Positions 26,182 to 35,768 of a stretch of 64,000 nt of DNA are shown in pieces. The DNA comes from Cupriavidus oxalaticus (GTDB taxonomy: Bacteria > Pseudomonadota > Gammaproteobacteria > Burkholderiales > Burkholderiaceae). The notes under the pieces were generated by a model that was not told the DNA's origin, did not search any database, and was given only the letters and a program-made list of their open reading frames with translations. The position numbers were made by a program, and so were the translations under genes. Each line of letters begins with the position of its first letter. Position 1 is the first letter of the stretch. The stretch is from positions 248,001-312,000 of the forward strand of contig NZ_CP069812.1 in NCBI RefSeq assembly GCF_016894385.1. Reading direction: 5' to 3'.

Positions 26182-27972
26182 ATGCCTTTCGCCCTGCACG
26201 GCATCCCGGTCTCGCGCGGCGTCGCCATCGGGCGCGCGCACCTGCTCGCGCCCGCGGCGCTGGACGTGTCGCACTACCTGGTCGATGAAGACCAGCTCGA
26301 CGCCGAGGTCGAACGGCTGCGCGCCGCCCGCGCCGCGGTGCGCGCGGAACTGGCGGCGCTCAAGCGCGACCTGCCGCGCGAGGCGCCCGAGGAGATGGGC
26401 GCCTTCCTCGACGTGCATGCGATGATCCTCGACGACGAGGCGCTGGCGCGCGAACCCGAGGCGCTGATACGGGGTCGCCGCTACAACGCTGAGTGGGCAC
26501 TCACCACGCGGCTCGAGGAACTGATGCGCCAGTTCGACGAGATCGAGGACGAATACCTGCGCGAGCGCAAGGCCGATATCCGGCAGGTGGTCGAGCGCAT
26601 CCTGAAGGCGCTGGCCGGCGCCCCCGTGCTGGTGCCGGCGCCGGTGCCGGCACTGGCGGCCGACGGCGAACCGGCGCCGGGCGTGATCGTGGTGGCCCAC
26701 GACATCGCCCCGGCCGACATGCTGCAGTTCCGCCACACGGTGTTCCACGGCTTTGTCACCGACCTGGGCGGGCGCACCTCGCACACGGCCATCGTCGCGC
26801 GCAGCCTGGATATCCCGGCCGCCGTGGGGGTGCAGAGTGCAAGCGAGCTGATCCGCCAGGATGACTGGATCATCATCGACGGCGATGCCGGGCTGGTGAT
26901 CGTCGACCCGTCCGCCATCATCCTCGAGGAATACCGCCACCGGCAGAGCGAGCGCGCGCTGGAGAAGAAGCGCCTGCAGCGGCTGCGCCATACCCCGGCG
27001 GTGACGCTGGACGGGCTCGAGATCGAGCTGCTCGCCAATATCGAGATGGCCGAGGACGCCGGCGCCGCGCTGTCTGCGGGCGCGGTGGGCGTCGGCCTGT
27101 TCCGCTCCGAGTTCCTGTTCATGAACCGGCGCGGCGATCTGCCGGACGAGGAAGAGCAGTTCCAGGCCTACCGTGCCGCGGTGGATGCCATGCACGGGCT
27201 GCCGGTGACCATCCGCACCATCGATATCGGCGCCGACAAGCCGCTCGACGGCCGCGACGGACGCGATGGCCGCGGCGACGGGCGCGGCGATGATTTCGAG
27301 ACGGCGCTGAACCCGGCGCTGGGGCTGCGCGCGATCCGCTGGTCGCTGTCGGAGCCGACCATGTTCCTGACCCAGCTGCGGGCGCTGCTGCGCGCCTCGG
27401 CCTTCGGTCCGGTGCGGCTGCTGGTGCCGATGCTGGCGCACGCCAGCGAGATCGACCAGACCCTGGCGCTGATCGCCAAGGCCAAGCGCCAGCTGGACGA
27501 GCGCGGCGAGCCGTACGACCCCGGCATGAAGGTCGGCGCCATGATCGAGATCCCCGCGGCGGTGCTGCTGCTGCCGCTGTTCCTGCGCAAGATGGATTTC
27601 CTGTCCATCGGCACCAACGACCTGATCCAGTACACGCTGGCGATCGACCGCGCCGACAATGCCGTGGCGCACCTGTTCGACCCGCTGCACCCGGCCGTGC
27701 TGCAGCTGGTGGCGCGCACGATCCGCGAGGCCAACCGCGCCGGCGTGCCGGTGGCAGTGTGCGGCGAAATGGCGGGCGATCCTGCCATGACGCGGCTGCT
27801 GCTGGGCATGGGCCTGCGCGAGTTCTCGATGCACCCCGCGCAGCTGCTGCGAGTCAAGCAGGAGATCCTGCACGCCAATTGCGAGCACCTGGAGCCGCTG
27901 GTCGACCAGGTGCTCAATGCCTATGATCCCGAGGACCTTGCAGCCGCGCTGAGCCAGATCGCCAGACCCTGA
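26182..27972 (+). CDS. ptsI: PEP-protein phosphotransferase, PTS Enzyme I
   Basis: A 596-aa cytoplasmic kinase that moves phosphate from PEP to HPr. N-terminal HPr-binding domain, phospho-His201 in LGGRTSHTAIVARS, and a C-terminal TIM barrel with FRSEFLFM, DIGADKPLDG, IGTNDLIQYTLAIDR and the CGEMAGDP motif. A charged repeat (DGRDGRDGRGDGRGDD, from about residue 356) replaces the usual short loop before ETALNPALGLRAIR. GGAG precedes the ATG. Confidence 0.95.
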   Translation: MPFALHGIPVSRGVAIGRAHLLAPAALDVSHYLVDEDQLDAEVERLRAARAAVRAELAALKRDLPREAPEEMGAFLDVHAMILDDEALAREPEALIRGRRYNAEWALTTRLEELMRQFDEIEDEYLRERKADIRQVVERILKALAGAPVLVPAPVPALAADGEPAPGVIVVAHDIAPADMLQFRHTVFHGFVTDLGGRTSHTAIVARSLDIPAAVGVQSASELIRQDDWIIIDGDAGLVIVDPSAIILEEYRHRQSERALEKKRLQRLRHTPAVTLDGLEIELLANIEMAEDAGAALSAGAVGVGLFRSEFLFMNRRGDLPDEEEQFQAYRAAVDAMHGLPVTIRTIDIGADKPLDGRDGRDGRGDGRGDDFETALNPALGLRAIRWSLSEPTMFLTQLRALLRASAFGPVRLLVPMLAHASEIDQTLALIAKAKRQLDERGEPYDPGMKVGAMIEIPAAVLLLPLFLRKMDFLSIGTNDLIQYTLAIDRADNAVAHLFDPLHPAVLQLVARTIREANRAGVPVAVCGEMAGDPAMTRLLLGMGLREFSMHPAQLLRVKQEILHANCEHLEPLVDQVLNAYDPEDLAAALSQIARP

Positions 27973-28105
27973 CGGTGTCAGGGTTTTCTGAGGCTGAGGC
28001 GGCAGGTAAGTCACTTAATGGAATCGACGGGTGCGTCTTTCGCCACCTTCTTTTCACGTCTTATGCAGTTTCACCACGCCATGTGCAGAGACGTTCCCAT
28101 GCTGC

Positions 28106-28125
28106 TAATGGGAATTGTTATCATT
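28106..28125. promoter_or_regulatory. Fur-box-like dyad upstream of bfd
   Basis: TAATGGGAATTGTTATCATT is AT-rich and partly palindromic, similar to the Fur consensus GATAATGATAATCATTATC. It is 70 bp before the bfd start, so iron repression of bfd is likely. The rest of the gap after ptsI shows nothing else. Confidence 0.6.
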
Positions 28126-28195
28126 TTCGATCTCTGATATTCTGACGTTCATTCGCAGTGGCATGCCGGTGCCACGCGCCCCAACGGAGGGACTT

Positions 28196-28501
28196 GTGTA
28201 CGTCTGCATCTGCAACCAGATCACCGATCGTGAGATCCACGGTGCCGCGCACCTGGGCGTCGAGACCCTCGACGAGCTGGCCGAGACGCTTGGCGTCGGC
28301 ACCTGCTGCGGACGTTGCCGCGACTGCGCGCAGCAAGTGTTGCAGGAAGGCGTCGCAGCGGTGCGCAACGTTACCGTGGCCACCCTTGCCAGCATCCAGG
28401 TTGTGGAGATTTCTTCCTGTTCCGTGTCGGGCCCATGTACCATAATGGACACTCGGGACCCGGCAGTCGCGAACGACCAGCGCAAGGCGCTGGTTGCCTG
28501 A
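28196..28501 (+). CDS. bfd: Bacterioferritin-associated ferredoxin Bfd
   Basis: A 101-aa [2Fe-2S] protein that reduces bacterioferritin to release stored iron. The cluster motif is CIC near the N-terminus and CCGRC (YVCICNQITDREI...GTCCGRC). The GTG start at 28196 is chosen because GGAGG lies 5 bp upstream and YVCICNQ is the usual Bfd N-terminus. The tail after residue 50 is longer than in E. coli Bfd (64 aa) and unassigned. A Fur-like box precedes it and bfr follows. Confidence 0.9.
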   Translation: MYVCICNQITDREIHGAAHLGVETLDELAETLGVGTCCGRCRDCAQQVLQEGVAAVRNVTVATLASIQVVEISSCSVSGPCTIMDTRDPAVANDQRKALVA

Positions 28502-28542
28502 ACGCGCCTATGTGAGCTGAAAGTCAGCTCACGGCGCGTTTT
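28501..28542 (+). terminator. Long hairpin between bfd and bfr
   Basis: GTGAGCTGA-AAG-TCAGCTCAC is nested inside AACGCGCC...GGCGCGTT and followed by TT. It begins at the bfd stop. It may be a weak terminator or an mRNA-processing hairpin that lets bfr be set separately. Confidence 0.65.
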
Positions 28543-28625
28543 GCGCTTTCTTCTCACCGACTGCACGCGGCGCCAATGGCGCCGCTTCGTATTTTTGCGC
28601 GGGCCCGATGCAACAGGAGCCGCCA

Positions 28626-29105
28626 ATGAAAGGTGACAAGAAGGTCATCCAGCATCTGAACGCCCAGCTCAAGAACGAGCTGACCGCGATCAACCAGTAT
28701 TTCCTCCACGCTCGCATGTACCGCCACTGGGGCCTGAAAAAGCTCGGTGACGTCGAGTACAAGGAGTCGATCGGCGAGATGAAGCACGCCGACCGCCTGA
28801 TCGAACGCATCCTGATGCTGGACGGCCTGCCCAACCTGCAGGACCTGCACAAGCTGCTGCTGGGCGAAGACACGCCCGAAATGCTCAAGTGCGACCTGAA
28901 GCTGGAGCAGACCGCGCACCAGACCGTCAAGGAAGGCATTGCCTACTGCGAATCGGTCGGCGACTACGTCAGCCGCGAAATCCTGGTCGATATCCTCACC
29001 GACACCGAGGAACACATCGAATACCTGGAAACGCAGCTGGACCTGATCGACAAGGTCGGCCTGCAGAACTACCTGCAGTCGCAGATGGAACCGGGCGAGC
29101 AGTAA
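28626..29105 (+). CDS. bfr: Bacterioferritin
   Basis: A 159-aa iron-storage subunit assembling into a 24-mer with heme. Ferroxidase ligands are in place: Glu18, Glu51, His54, Glu94 region (LKLEQ), Glu127 and His130 (DTEEHIEYL). The heme ligand Met52 sits in [11 protein letters not shown] 28626 follows AGGAGCC; an upstream in-frame ATG at 28608 would add six residues. Works with Bfd. Confidence 0.96.
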   Translation: MKGDKKVIQHLNAQLKNELTAINQYFLHARMYRHWGLKKLGDVEYKESIGEMKHADRLIERILMLDGLPNLQDLHKLLLGEDTPEMLKCDLKLEQTAHQTVKEGIAYCESVGDYVSREILVDILTDTEEHIEYLETQLDLIDKVGLQNYLQSQMEPGEQ

Positions 29106-29243
29106 GCCGCCCGTCCCAGGCGCGGCCGCCGCTGCAGTATGCTGCAAAGGCGGCCAGCCCCACCGCGCGGCGCCACCCAGCGCTGCCACGTTGTCCGGCT
29201 GTAGGCTGTAACCCTTCTCATTCCAATTCCTTTCTTCATCCAG

Positions 29244-29284
29244 GCGTGCCTGGCCGGGTGGTGGCTCCTCCCCGGCCGGCACGC
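29244..29284 (+). other. GC-rich hairpin in the selD leader
   Basis: GCGTGCC(T)GGCCGGG pairs with CCCGGCCGGCACGC, a 14-bp stem with one bulged T and a 12-nt loop, ending 16 bp before the selD ATG. No T run follows, so it is not a terminator. It could affect translation initiation. Confidence 0.6.
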
Positions 29285-29300
29285 TGCGACAGAGCCAGCC

Positions 29301-30347
29301 ATGACCACCGCTCCCATCCGCCTGACCCAGTACAGCCACGGCGCTGGCTGCGGCTGCAAGATTTCCCCGAAAGTGCTCGATGTGATCCTCGCCGGCAGCG
29401 GTGCGCAGCACCTGGATCCCCGGCTGTGGGTGGGCAATGCCTCGCGCGACGATGCGGCGGTGTATGCGCTCGATGGCACGGATAGCGGAAGGGGCGTGGT
29501 GTCGACGACGGACTTCTTCATGCCCATCGTCGATGACCCGTTCGATTTCGGGCGCATCGCCGCCACCAATGCGATCAGCGATATCTACGCCATGGGCGGC
29601 GACCCGCTGATGGCCATCGCCATCCTCGGCTGGCCGGTCGACGTGCTGCCGCCCGAGGTGGCGCGCGAGGTGGTGGCGGGCGGGCGCCGCGCCTGCGACG
29701 ATGCCGGCATCCCGCTGGCCGGCGGGCATTCGATCGATGCGCCGGAGCCGATCTTCGGGCTGGCCGTTACCGGCATCGTCGAGCGCGCCCACATGAAGCG
29801 CAACGACACCGCCACGCCTGGCTGCCGGCTGTACCTGACCAAGCCGCTGGGCATCGGCGTGCTGACCACGGCCGAAAAAAAGGGCCTGTTGCGGACCGAT
29901 AACCGCAATCTCGCGCGCGACTGGATGTGCGTGCTGAACCGCCCCGGCAGCGCCTTCGGGCGCCTGCCGGGCATACGTGCGATGACCGACGTGACCGGTT
30001 TCGGGCTGCTCGGCCACCTGGTCGAGATGGCCGACGGCAGCGGCCTGACCGCGCGGCTGGACTACGCCGCGGTGCCGGTGCTTGACGACGTGGTCGACTA
30101 CATCGGCCAGGGCTGCATGCCGGGCGGCACGCAGCGCAATTTCGACAGCTACGGTCACCGCATCACCCCGCTGACGGAGGTGCAGCGCGCAGTGCTGTGC
30201 GATCCGCAGACCAGCGGCGGGCTGCTGGTGGCGGTCGAGCTGGCCGGCGAAGCGGAGTTCGCGGCCGAATGCCGGCGCCTCGGCCTGTCGCTGGCGCCCA
30301 TCGGAGAAATGGTGGCGCGCGCCGCACTGGCCGTCGAGGTCGCCTGA
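29301..30347 (+). CDS. selD: Selenide, water dikinase (selenophosphate synthase)
   Basis: A 348-aa enzyme making selenophosphate from selenide and ATP. The catalytic pair Cys17/Lys20 is in SHGAGCGCK, with ordinary Cys rather than selenocysteine. PurM-like fold with [18 protein letters not shown] and [11 protein letters not shown]. The downstream gene mnmH uses the product for tRNA selenation; selA, selB and selC are not in the window. Confidence 0.95.
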   Translation: MTTAPIRLTQYSHGAGCGCKISPKVLDVILAGSGAQHLDPRLWVGNASRDDAAVYALDGTDSGRGVVSTTDFFMPIVDDPFDFGRIAATNAISDIYAMGGDPLMAIAILGWPVDVLPPEVAREVVAGGRRACDDAGIPLAGGHSIDAPEPIFGLAVTGIVERAHMKRNDTATPGCRLYLTKPLGIGVLTTAEKKGLLRTDNRNLARDWMCVLNRPGSAFGRLPGIRAMTDVTGFGLLGHLVEMADGSGLTARLDYAAVPVLDDVVDYIGQGCMPGGTQRNFDSYGHRITPLTEVQRAVLCDPQTSGGLLVAVELAGEAEFAAECRRLGLSLAPIGEMVARAALAVEVA

Positions 30348-30358
30348 GGCCAGCCAGC

Positions 30359-31462
30359 ATGCGTGCCGATACCGCGGACTTCCGCAGCCTGTTCCTCAGC
30401 GGCGTGCCGATGCTGGATGTGCGCGCGCCGCTGGAATTCACGCGCGGCGCCTTTCCCGGCGCGGTCAACCTGCCGCTGATGGACGATGCCGAGCGGCACG
30501 CCGTCGGCCTGTGCTACGCCGAGAAAGGACAGCATGCCGCGATCGAGCTGGGGCACCAGCTGGTGTCGGGCGAACACAAGGCGGCCCGCGTCGCCGCGTG
30601 GTCGGACTTTGCCCGAGCGCATCCGGACGGCTACCTGTATTGCTTCCGCGGCGGGCTGCGCTCGCAGCTGGTGCAGCAATGGCTGCACGATGCGGGCGTC
30701 GATTATCCGCGCGTGACGGGCGGCTACAAGGCGATGCGCGCCTTCCTGATTGCCACCCTCGATGCGGCGGCCGCCGGGCAGCAGTGGCTGGTGCTGGGCG
30801 GCATGACCGGCAGTGGCAAGACCGACGTACTGGCCGACGTGCCGGCCGCGCTCGACCTCGAGGGCCATGCGCGGCACCGCGGCTCGGCCTTCGGCAGGCG
30901 CGCGCTGGCGCAGCCGCAGCAGGTGGACTTCGAGAACGCGCTGGCGATCGATGTGCTGCGCCGTATCGACGCCCGTTTCCGTGCGCTGGTGGTGGAAGAC
31001 GAGGGCCGCTTTATCGGCAGCCGCGATGTGCCGCAGGCGCTGACGCAGCGCATGCAGGCCAGTCCGCTGGTGTGGCTGGAGGCGTCTTTCGAGGAACGCG
31101 TGGAGCGCGTGCTGCGCGACTACGTGCAGGGGCTGGCGGCGGAATTCATCGCCGGGCAGGGCGAGGGCACGGGTTTCGACGCCTATTCCGCGCGGCTGCG
31201 CGACGCCATGGCGGCGATCTCGCCGCGGCTCGGCGGCGCGCGCTATGGCAAGCTGTCGGCGTTGCTGGAGCAGGCGCTGGCGCGGCAGGCCGGGTCGGGC
31301 GACGTGGCGCTGCACCGCGGCTGGATCGAGATCCTGCTGCGCGACTACTACGATCCCATGTATGCCTACCAGCGCGCGCAGCGCGAGCCGCGCATCGTGT
31401 TCCGCGGCGACCGCGCCGAGGTCACCGACTGGCTGCTCGCGCATTCGGCGCCGCAGGACTGA
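30359..31462 (+). CDS. mnmH: tRNA 2-selenouridine synthase MnmH (SelU)
   Basis: A 367-aa enzyme replacing sulfur by selenium at wobble mnm5s2U in tRNA. The N-terminal rhodanese domain has catalytic Cys95 in YCFRGGLRS; a C-terminal P-loop domain has GGMTGSGKT (147-155). It starts 11 bp after selD, so the two form one operon. Confidence 0.93.
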   Translation: MRADTADFRSLFLSGVPMLDVRAPLEFTRGAFPGAVNLPLMDDAERHAVGLCYAEKGQHAAIELGHQLVSGEHKAARVAAWSDFARAHPDGYLYCFRGGLRSQLVQQWLHDAGVDYPRVTGGYKAMRAFLIATLDAAAAGQQWLVLGGMTGSGKTDVLADVPAALDLEGHARHRGSAFGRRALAQPQQVDFENALAIDVLRRIDARFRALVVEDEGRFIGSRDVPQALTQRMQASPLVWLEASFEERVERVLRDYVQGLAAEFIAGQGEGTGFDAYSARLRDAMAAISPRLGGARYGKLSALLEQALARQAGSGDVALHRGWIEILLRDYYDPMYAYQRAQREPRIVFRGDRAEVTDWLLAHSAPQD

Positions 31463-31483
31463 GCGGCGGCGCCATGCGAGCGT

Positions 31484-32248
31484 TCAGTGCCCGCCGCACA
31501 CCGGGCAATCCGGCGTGCGGGCCAGGCGCATCGTGGTCCATTCCATCGTCAGCGCGTTGACCATCAGCAGCCGTCCGGCCAGGCTCTCGCCCAAGCCGGC
31601 CAGCAGCTTGAGTGCCTCGGCAGCCTGCACCGTGCCGACCATGCCGACCAGCGGCGCGAACACGCCCATGGTGGCGCATGCCACTTCGGGCGCGGGCTCA
31701 GCCGGCGGGAACAGGCAGGCGTAGCAGGGCGCGTCGGGCTGGCGCCGGTCGAACACGCTGATCTGGCCGTCGAAGCGCAGCGCGGCCCCCGACACCAGCG
31801 GCACCTTGTGGTGCACGCAGGCGCGGTTGACCGCCTGGCGCGTGGCAAAGTTGTCGCAGCAGTCCAGCACCACACTGGCCGAGGCGACCAGCTGTTCCAG
31901 CTCGGTATCGCCCACGCGCGCCGGCACCGTGACGATGTCCAGCCCCGGGTTGATGCGCAGCATGCCCTCGCGTGCCGACTCGACCTTGGGACGGCCCACG
32001 TTGGCGGTGGTGTGGATGATCTGGCGCTGCAGGTTGGTCAGGTCGACCTCGTCGTTGTCGACGATGGTGATGCGGCCCACGCCGGCCGAGGCCAGGAACG
32101 GCAGCGCGGCGGCGCCGAGGCCGCCGGCGCCGATCACCAGCGCGTGTCCGGCCAGCAGCTGCCGCTGGCCTTCGATGCCGAGCTCGTCCAGCAGGATGTG
32201 CCGGGAGTAGCGCAGCAGTTGTTCGTCGTTGAGGCCGTCGTCGCTCAT
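31484..32248 (-). CDS. moeB: MoeB/HesA/ThiF-family adenylyltransferase
   Basis: A 254-aa E1-like enzyme that adenylates the C-terminal Gly of MoaD or ThiS. Nucleotide loop GAGGLGA (40-46), DNDEVDLTNLQRQI with the essential Arg/Asp, and zinc cysteines CYAC and CPVC near the end. The ATG at 32248 is used; longer in-frame versions read into the dispersed repeat (residues MGAPNT...), which is not coding. Molybdopterin versus thiamine role cannot be separated here. Confidence 0.9.
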   Translation of the reverse strand: MSDDGLNDEQLLRYSRHILLDELGIEGQRQLLAGHALVIGAGGLGAAALPFLASAGVGRITIVDNDEVDLTNLQRQIIHTTANVGRPKVESAREGMLRINPGLDIVTVPARVGDTELEQLVASASVVLDCCDNFATRQAVNRACVHHKVPLVSGAALRFDGQISVFDRRQPDAPCYACLFPPAEPAPEVACATMGVFAPLVGMVGTVQAAEALKLLAGLGESLAGRLLMVNALTMEWTTMRLARTPDCPVCGGH

Positions 32249-32284
32249 GGTGAAATCCCGAACAGGGCAGAAGAGGAGCGCGGT

Positions 32285-32480
32285 GTTGGGTGCTCCCAAG
32301 CCGCCCGAGCTAGCCTAAGCAAGGTGTTCTCCCTCTCCCCTCAGCGGGAGAGGGTTGGGGAGAGGGGTGGTCTAGCAAGGAACCACATCAAGCCGAGCCA
32401 ACGGTTTTAACCCACAGGCGTCAGCCATTGACCCGCCGGCCCTCACCCCCGGCCCCTCTCCCGCGAGCGGGAGAGGGGAG
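32285..32480. repeat. Dispersed ~195-bp repeat, copy 1
   Basis: The reverse complement matches 61092-61284 at roughly nine of ten positions by eye, across GC hairpin ends and a conserved unique core (TGACGCCTGTGGGTT, GTGGTTCCTTGCTA, AGGCTAGCTCGGGCGGCTTG). It starts a few bases past the ctpA stop and runs to just before moeB. No ORF inside. Confidence 0.9.
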
Positions 32481-32488
32481 GAACCCCC

Positions 32489-34078
32489 TCAGGGCGCCTT
32501 GCCCGTCGGCGTCCCCAGCGGCTCGCCGATCGGCGCGCTCGCCGGCGGCTGCTTGCCCGGGGCCGGCGCGGCCGGTTTGGCGGCCGGCTTGGCACCACCC
32601 TTCGGCTTCGCCGCCTTGCCATTGTCGGCCGGCGGGTTGGTCTCCAGCTTCGACTTGGAGCGCTTGACCGGCTGGCCGTTGAGCTGCGCGATTGCCTGCT
32701 GCAGCATGAAGTCGTCGGCCGAGCCGAATTCCACCGGCTTCTTGCGGCGGTCCTTCTCGCGCTCTTCCGGCGTCTTCTTCGCGTTCTCTTCTTCCAGGCG
32801 GCGCAGCTCCTCGACGCGGCGCTGCTCGCGTTCGGTCATCTCCGGCTCTTCCGATTCCTGCTTGTTGTGCAGGTGGCGCTCGGTGTCGATCTCGCGCGTG
32901 ATCAGCGCGTCGTCCGGATCGCCCTCGGGGTTCTGGTCGACCGGGATATCCGGGCGGATGCCCTTGGCCTGGATCGACTTGCCGCTCGGCGTGTAGTAGT
33001 ACGCGATGGTCAGCTTGATGCCGGTGTCGTTGGTCAGCGGCCGCACGGTCTGCACCGAGCCCTTGCCGAAGGTGGTCTTGCCCATGATCTGGGCGCGGTG
33101 GTGGTCCTGCAGCGCGCCCGCGACGATCTCGGACGCCGAGGCCGAGTAGGCGTTGGTCAGCACCACCATCGGGATCTTCTTGTACAGCGCGGGCAGGCTC
33201 TTGAGCGGATCGTCTTCCAGCGACGACAGGCGGTAGTTGTTGTACGCCGCCTTGTAGACGCGCTTGGCATCGGGCACCTGGCCGTTGGTCGAGACCACGG
33301 TCGCGTCTTCCGGCAGGAACGCCGCGGCCACGCCGACCGCGCCCTGCAGCACGCCGCCGCCGTTGTTGCGCAGGTCCAGCACCAGGCCCTTCATGCTGGG
33401 GTTCTTCTGCGCCAGCTCGGCCAGCTTGCGCGACAGGTCGGCGACGGTGCGTTCCTGGAAGCTGGTCAGGCGCACCCAGCCGATATTGTTGTCGAGCATC
33501 TTGGCCTTGACCGACTGCACGCGGATCTCGGCGCGCGTGATCGAGACCGGGAAGGTGCGTTCCTCGCTCTTGCGGTAGATGGTCAGCGTGACCTTGGTGC
33601 CCGGCTCGCCGCGCATGCGCTTGACCGCCTGCTCCAGCGGCAGGCCGCGCACCGGCTTGTCGTCGATGCGGGTGATCAGGTCGCCCGGCTGGATGCCGGC
33701 GCGGAACGCGGGCGTGTCCTCGATCGGGTTAATCACCTTGACCAGGCCTTCTTCCTGCGAGATCTCGATGCCCAGGCCGGCAAAGCGGCCGCGGGTGCCT
33801 TCCTGCAGTTCCTTGAAGTCCTTCTCGTCCAGGTAGGACGAGTGCGGGTCGAGGCTGGCGACCATGCCCTTGATGGCCTCGGTCAGCAGCTTCTTGTCAT
33901 CGACCGGCTCGACGTATTCGCGCTTGATCTGCCCGAAGATATCGGCCATCAGCCGCAGCTGGTCCAGCGGCAAGGGGCCCGATGAGTTCTGTGCGGTCGC
34001 CGAGATCTGCAGCGTGGCGAGCACGCCGGCGACGAGGCCGACAGAAACTAGACTGATGTTCTTGAGCGTCTTGCGCAT
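32489..34078 (-). CDS. ctpA: Carboxy-terminal processing protease CtpA (S41)
   Basis: A 529-aa periplasmic serine protease with an N-terminal signal/anchor (residues 7-27), a PDZ domain (GLGIEISQEEGLVKVINPIEDTPAFRAG) and an S41 domain with the nucleophile in AYSASASEIVAGAL and the general-base Lys in GKTTFGKGSVQ. A long charged then Pro/Ala/Lys-rich tail follows and is unusual in length. ATG 34078 gives a proper signal; an upstream ORF extension is unsupported. The 209-bp gap to gpmA holds only its promoter region. Confidence 0.94.
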   Translation of the reverse strand: MRKTLKNISLVSVGLVAGVLATLQISATAQNSSGPLPLDQLRLMADIFGQIKREYVEPVDDKKLLTEAIKGMVASLDPHSSYLDEKDFKELQEGTRGRFAGLGIEISQEEGLVKVINPIEDTPAFRAGIQPGDLITRIDDKPVRGLPLEQAVKRMRGEPGTKVTLTIYRKSEERTFPVSITRAEIRVQSVKAKMLDNNIGWVRLTSFQERTVADLSRKLAELAQKNPSMKGLVLDLRNNGGGVLQGAVGVAAAFLPEDATVVSTNGQVPDAKRVYKAAYNNYRLSSLEDDPLKSLPALYKKIPMVVLTNAYSASASEIVAGALQDHHRAQIMGKTTFGKGSVQTVRPLTNDTGIKLTIAYYYTPSGKSIQAKGIRPDIPVDQNPEGDPDDALITREIDTERHLHNKQESEEPEMTEREQRRVEELRRLEEENAKKTPEEREKDRRKKPVEFGSADDFMLQQAIAQLNGQPVKRSKSKLETNPPADNGKAAKPKGGAKPAAKPAAPAPGKQPPASAPIGEPLGTPTGKAP

Positions 34079-34287
34079 GAGGGCTGCCTGAACGTGTACG
34101 GATGGTACGTATGGGGATGATGCCGGCTGCGGGCGCCCGGCGCCGGGAAGACCGGAATAGCGGGATCGCGGGGCGCTTGTGTCCGACAGTATAAGGGCGT
34201 GCGGAAAAACGGGCCTGCCACGTCCCGGTTCAGGGTGGGCGGCCGCACACCGGCGCACCGGCGCCGGCGCGGCTGCCCGGGCGGGCG

Positions 34288-35034
34288 TCAGCGCGCCTTG
34301 CCCTGGTTGGCCACGGCCGCCAGCGAGGCGGCGATGGCGTCCTGGTCGCCCAGGTAGTAGTGGCGGATGGGGCGCAGGTCGGCGTCCAGCTCGTACACGA
34401 GCGGGGTGCCGTTGGGGATGTTGAGTCCGACGATATCGTCATCCGAAATCTGGTCCAGGTACTTCACCAGCGCGCGGATGCTGTTGCCGTGCGCGGCAAT
34501 GACCACACGCTTGCCGGATTTGATGTCGGGAGCGATCGATTCGTTCCACAGCGGCATCACGCGGGCGACCGTGTCCTTCAGGCATTCGGTCAGCGGGATC
34601 TCGTTGCGCGGCACATTGGCGTAGCGCGGATCGTTGAACGACGCGCGCGGGTCGGTCGCTTCCAGCGCCGGCGGCGGGGTGTCATAGCTGCGGCGCCACA
34701 CCAGCACCTGCTCGTCGCCGAACTTGGCGGCGGTCTCCGCCTTGTTCAGGCCGGCCAGCGCGCCGTAGTGGCGTTCGTTCAGGCGCCATTCGTTGCGCAC
34801 CGGGATCCACATCAGGTCCATCTCGTCCTGCACGTGCCACAGGGTGCGGATGGCGCGCTTGAGCACCGAGGTATAGGCGATGTCGAAGTCGAAGCCGGCT
34901 TCCTTGAGCAGCTTGCCGGACTGGCGGGCCTGCGCGGCACCGGTATCGGTCAGGTCGACGTCGACCCAGCCGGTGAAGCGGTTTTCAAGGTTCCAGGTCG
35001 ATTCGCCGTGGCGGATAAGGACAAGCTTGTACAT
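34288..35034 (-). CDS. gpmA: 2,3-bisphosphoglycerate-dependent phosphoglycerate mutase
   Basis: A 248-aa glycolytic enzyme interconverting 3- and 2-phosphoglycerate. [10 protein letters not shown] carries the phospho-His9; [13 protein letters not shown] and [17 protein letters not shown] hold the second His and substrate contacts. Full length. The divergent rhodanese gene starts 188 bp away. Confidence 0.96.
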   Translation of the reverse strand: MYKLVLIRHGESTWNLENRFTGWVDVDLTDTGAAQARQSGKLLKEAGFDFDIAYTSVLKRAIRTLWHVQDEMDLMWIPVRNEWRLNERHYGALAGLNKAETAAKFGDEQVLVWRRSYDTPPPALEATDPRASFNDPRYANVPRNEIPLTECLKDTVARVMPLWNESIAPDIKSGKRVVIAAHGNSIRALVKYLDQISDDDIVGLNIPNGTPLVYELDADLRPIRHYYLGDQDAIAASLAAVANQGKAR

Positions 35035-35185
35035 GCTGCTTCCAGAGAGTAGGTAACTTGCGTGCGTCCGCGCCGTCACCTGGTCCGAAGTGCTCCGAAG
35101 TGCTCCATGGGCGTCCCATGTCTCGGACAGGCGACAATGGCGGGTGGCCCACTGCATCAGGGCCCGGACGCCAAACCGCGTATTT

Positions 35186-35191
35186 TATAAT
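35186..35191 (+). promoter_or_regulatory. -10 element upstream of the rhodanese gene
   Basis: A perfect TATAAT 31 bp before the GTG start; the -35 is weak. It fits a housekeeping promoter for the rhodanese gene. Confidence 0.5.
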
Positions 35192-35221
35192 GCCGCCGAC
35201 CCAACCTACCGGAAAGCCAAC

Positions 35222-35635
35222 GTGAATTTCTTTGCCGACTACAACAACCTCGCCCTGATCGCCCTGGCCGTGGTCTCCGGCGGCCTGCTGGCCTGGCCTG
35301 CGATCTCGCGCAGCACCGGCGCCAAGTCCGTCAATACGGCCGCCGCCACGCAGCTGATCAACAAGCGTGGCGCGGTCGTGGTCGACATCCGCGAGCCCGC
35401 CGAGTATGCCAAGGGCCACCTGCCGCAGGCCAAGAGCGCCCCGCTGGCGGACCTGGCGTCGCGCGCCCCGGGCCTTGCAAAGGACAAGGCGGCCCCCATC
35501 ATCGTGGTATGCCAGAACGGCCAGCGCGCGGGCAAGGCCCAGGCAGCGCTGAAGGAAGCCGGTTACAGTGAGATCTATGCGCTCGAGGGCGGCATCGCCG
35601 CCTGGCAGCAGGCGGGGCTGCCGCTGGTCAAGTAA
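35222..35635 (+). CDS. Membrane-anchored rhodanese-like protein (YibN type)
   Basis: A 137-aa protein with one N-terminal membrane helix (about 8-26) and a rhodanese domain. The active-site loop is CQNGQRAGKA with catalytic Cys; DIREPAEYAKGHLPQA is the family start. GTG start at 35222 (MNFFADYNNLALI) as in YibN homologues. The pairing with grxC and secB is the usual order, and the sulfur acceptor is unknown. Confidence 0.9.
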   Translation: MNFFADYNNLALIALAVVSGGLLAWPAISRSTGAKSVNTAAATQLINKRGAVVVDIREPAEYAKGHLPQAKSAPLADLASRAPGLAKDKAAPIIVVCQNGQRAGKAQAALKEAGYSEIYALEGGIAAWQQAGLPLVK

Positions 35636-35768
35636 GCCGCCGATGGCGCGGCTTTTGCATGGATTGCAGAAACCGGCGTCGGCGCTGATCCCGCATTTCC
35701 GCCGTATCCGTCACAAGGCGTGCCGCCCGCCGGGCCGTGCGCCGCACTCGTATTGAAGGAGAATCCGC

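Noticed and set aside
32249..32299. N-terminal extension of MoeB (MGAPNT...)
   Set aside because: These codons lie partly in the dispersed repeat, and the conserved MoeB start is ATG 32248.
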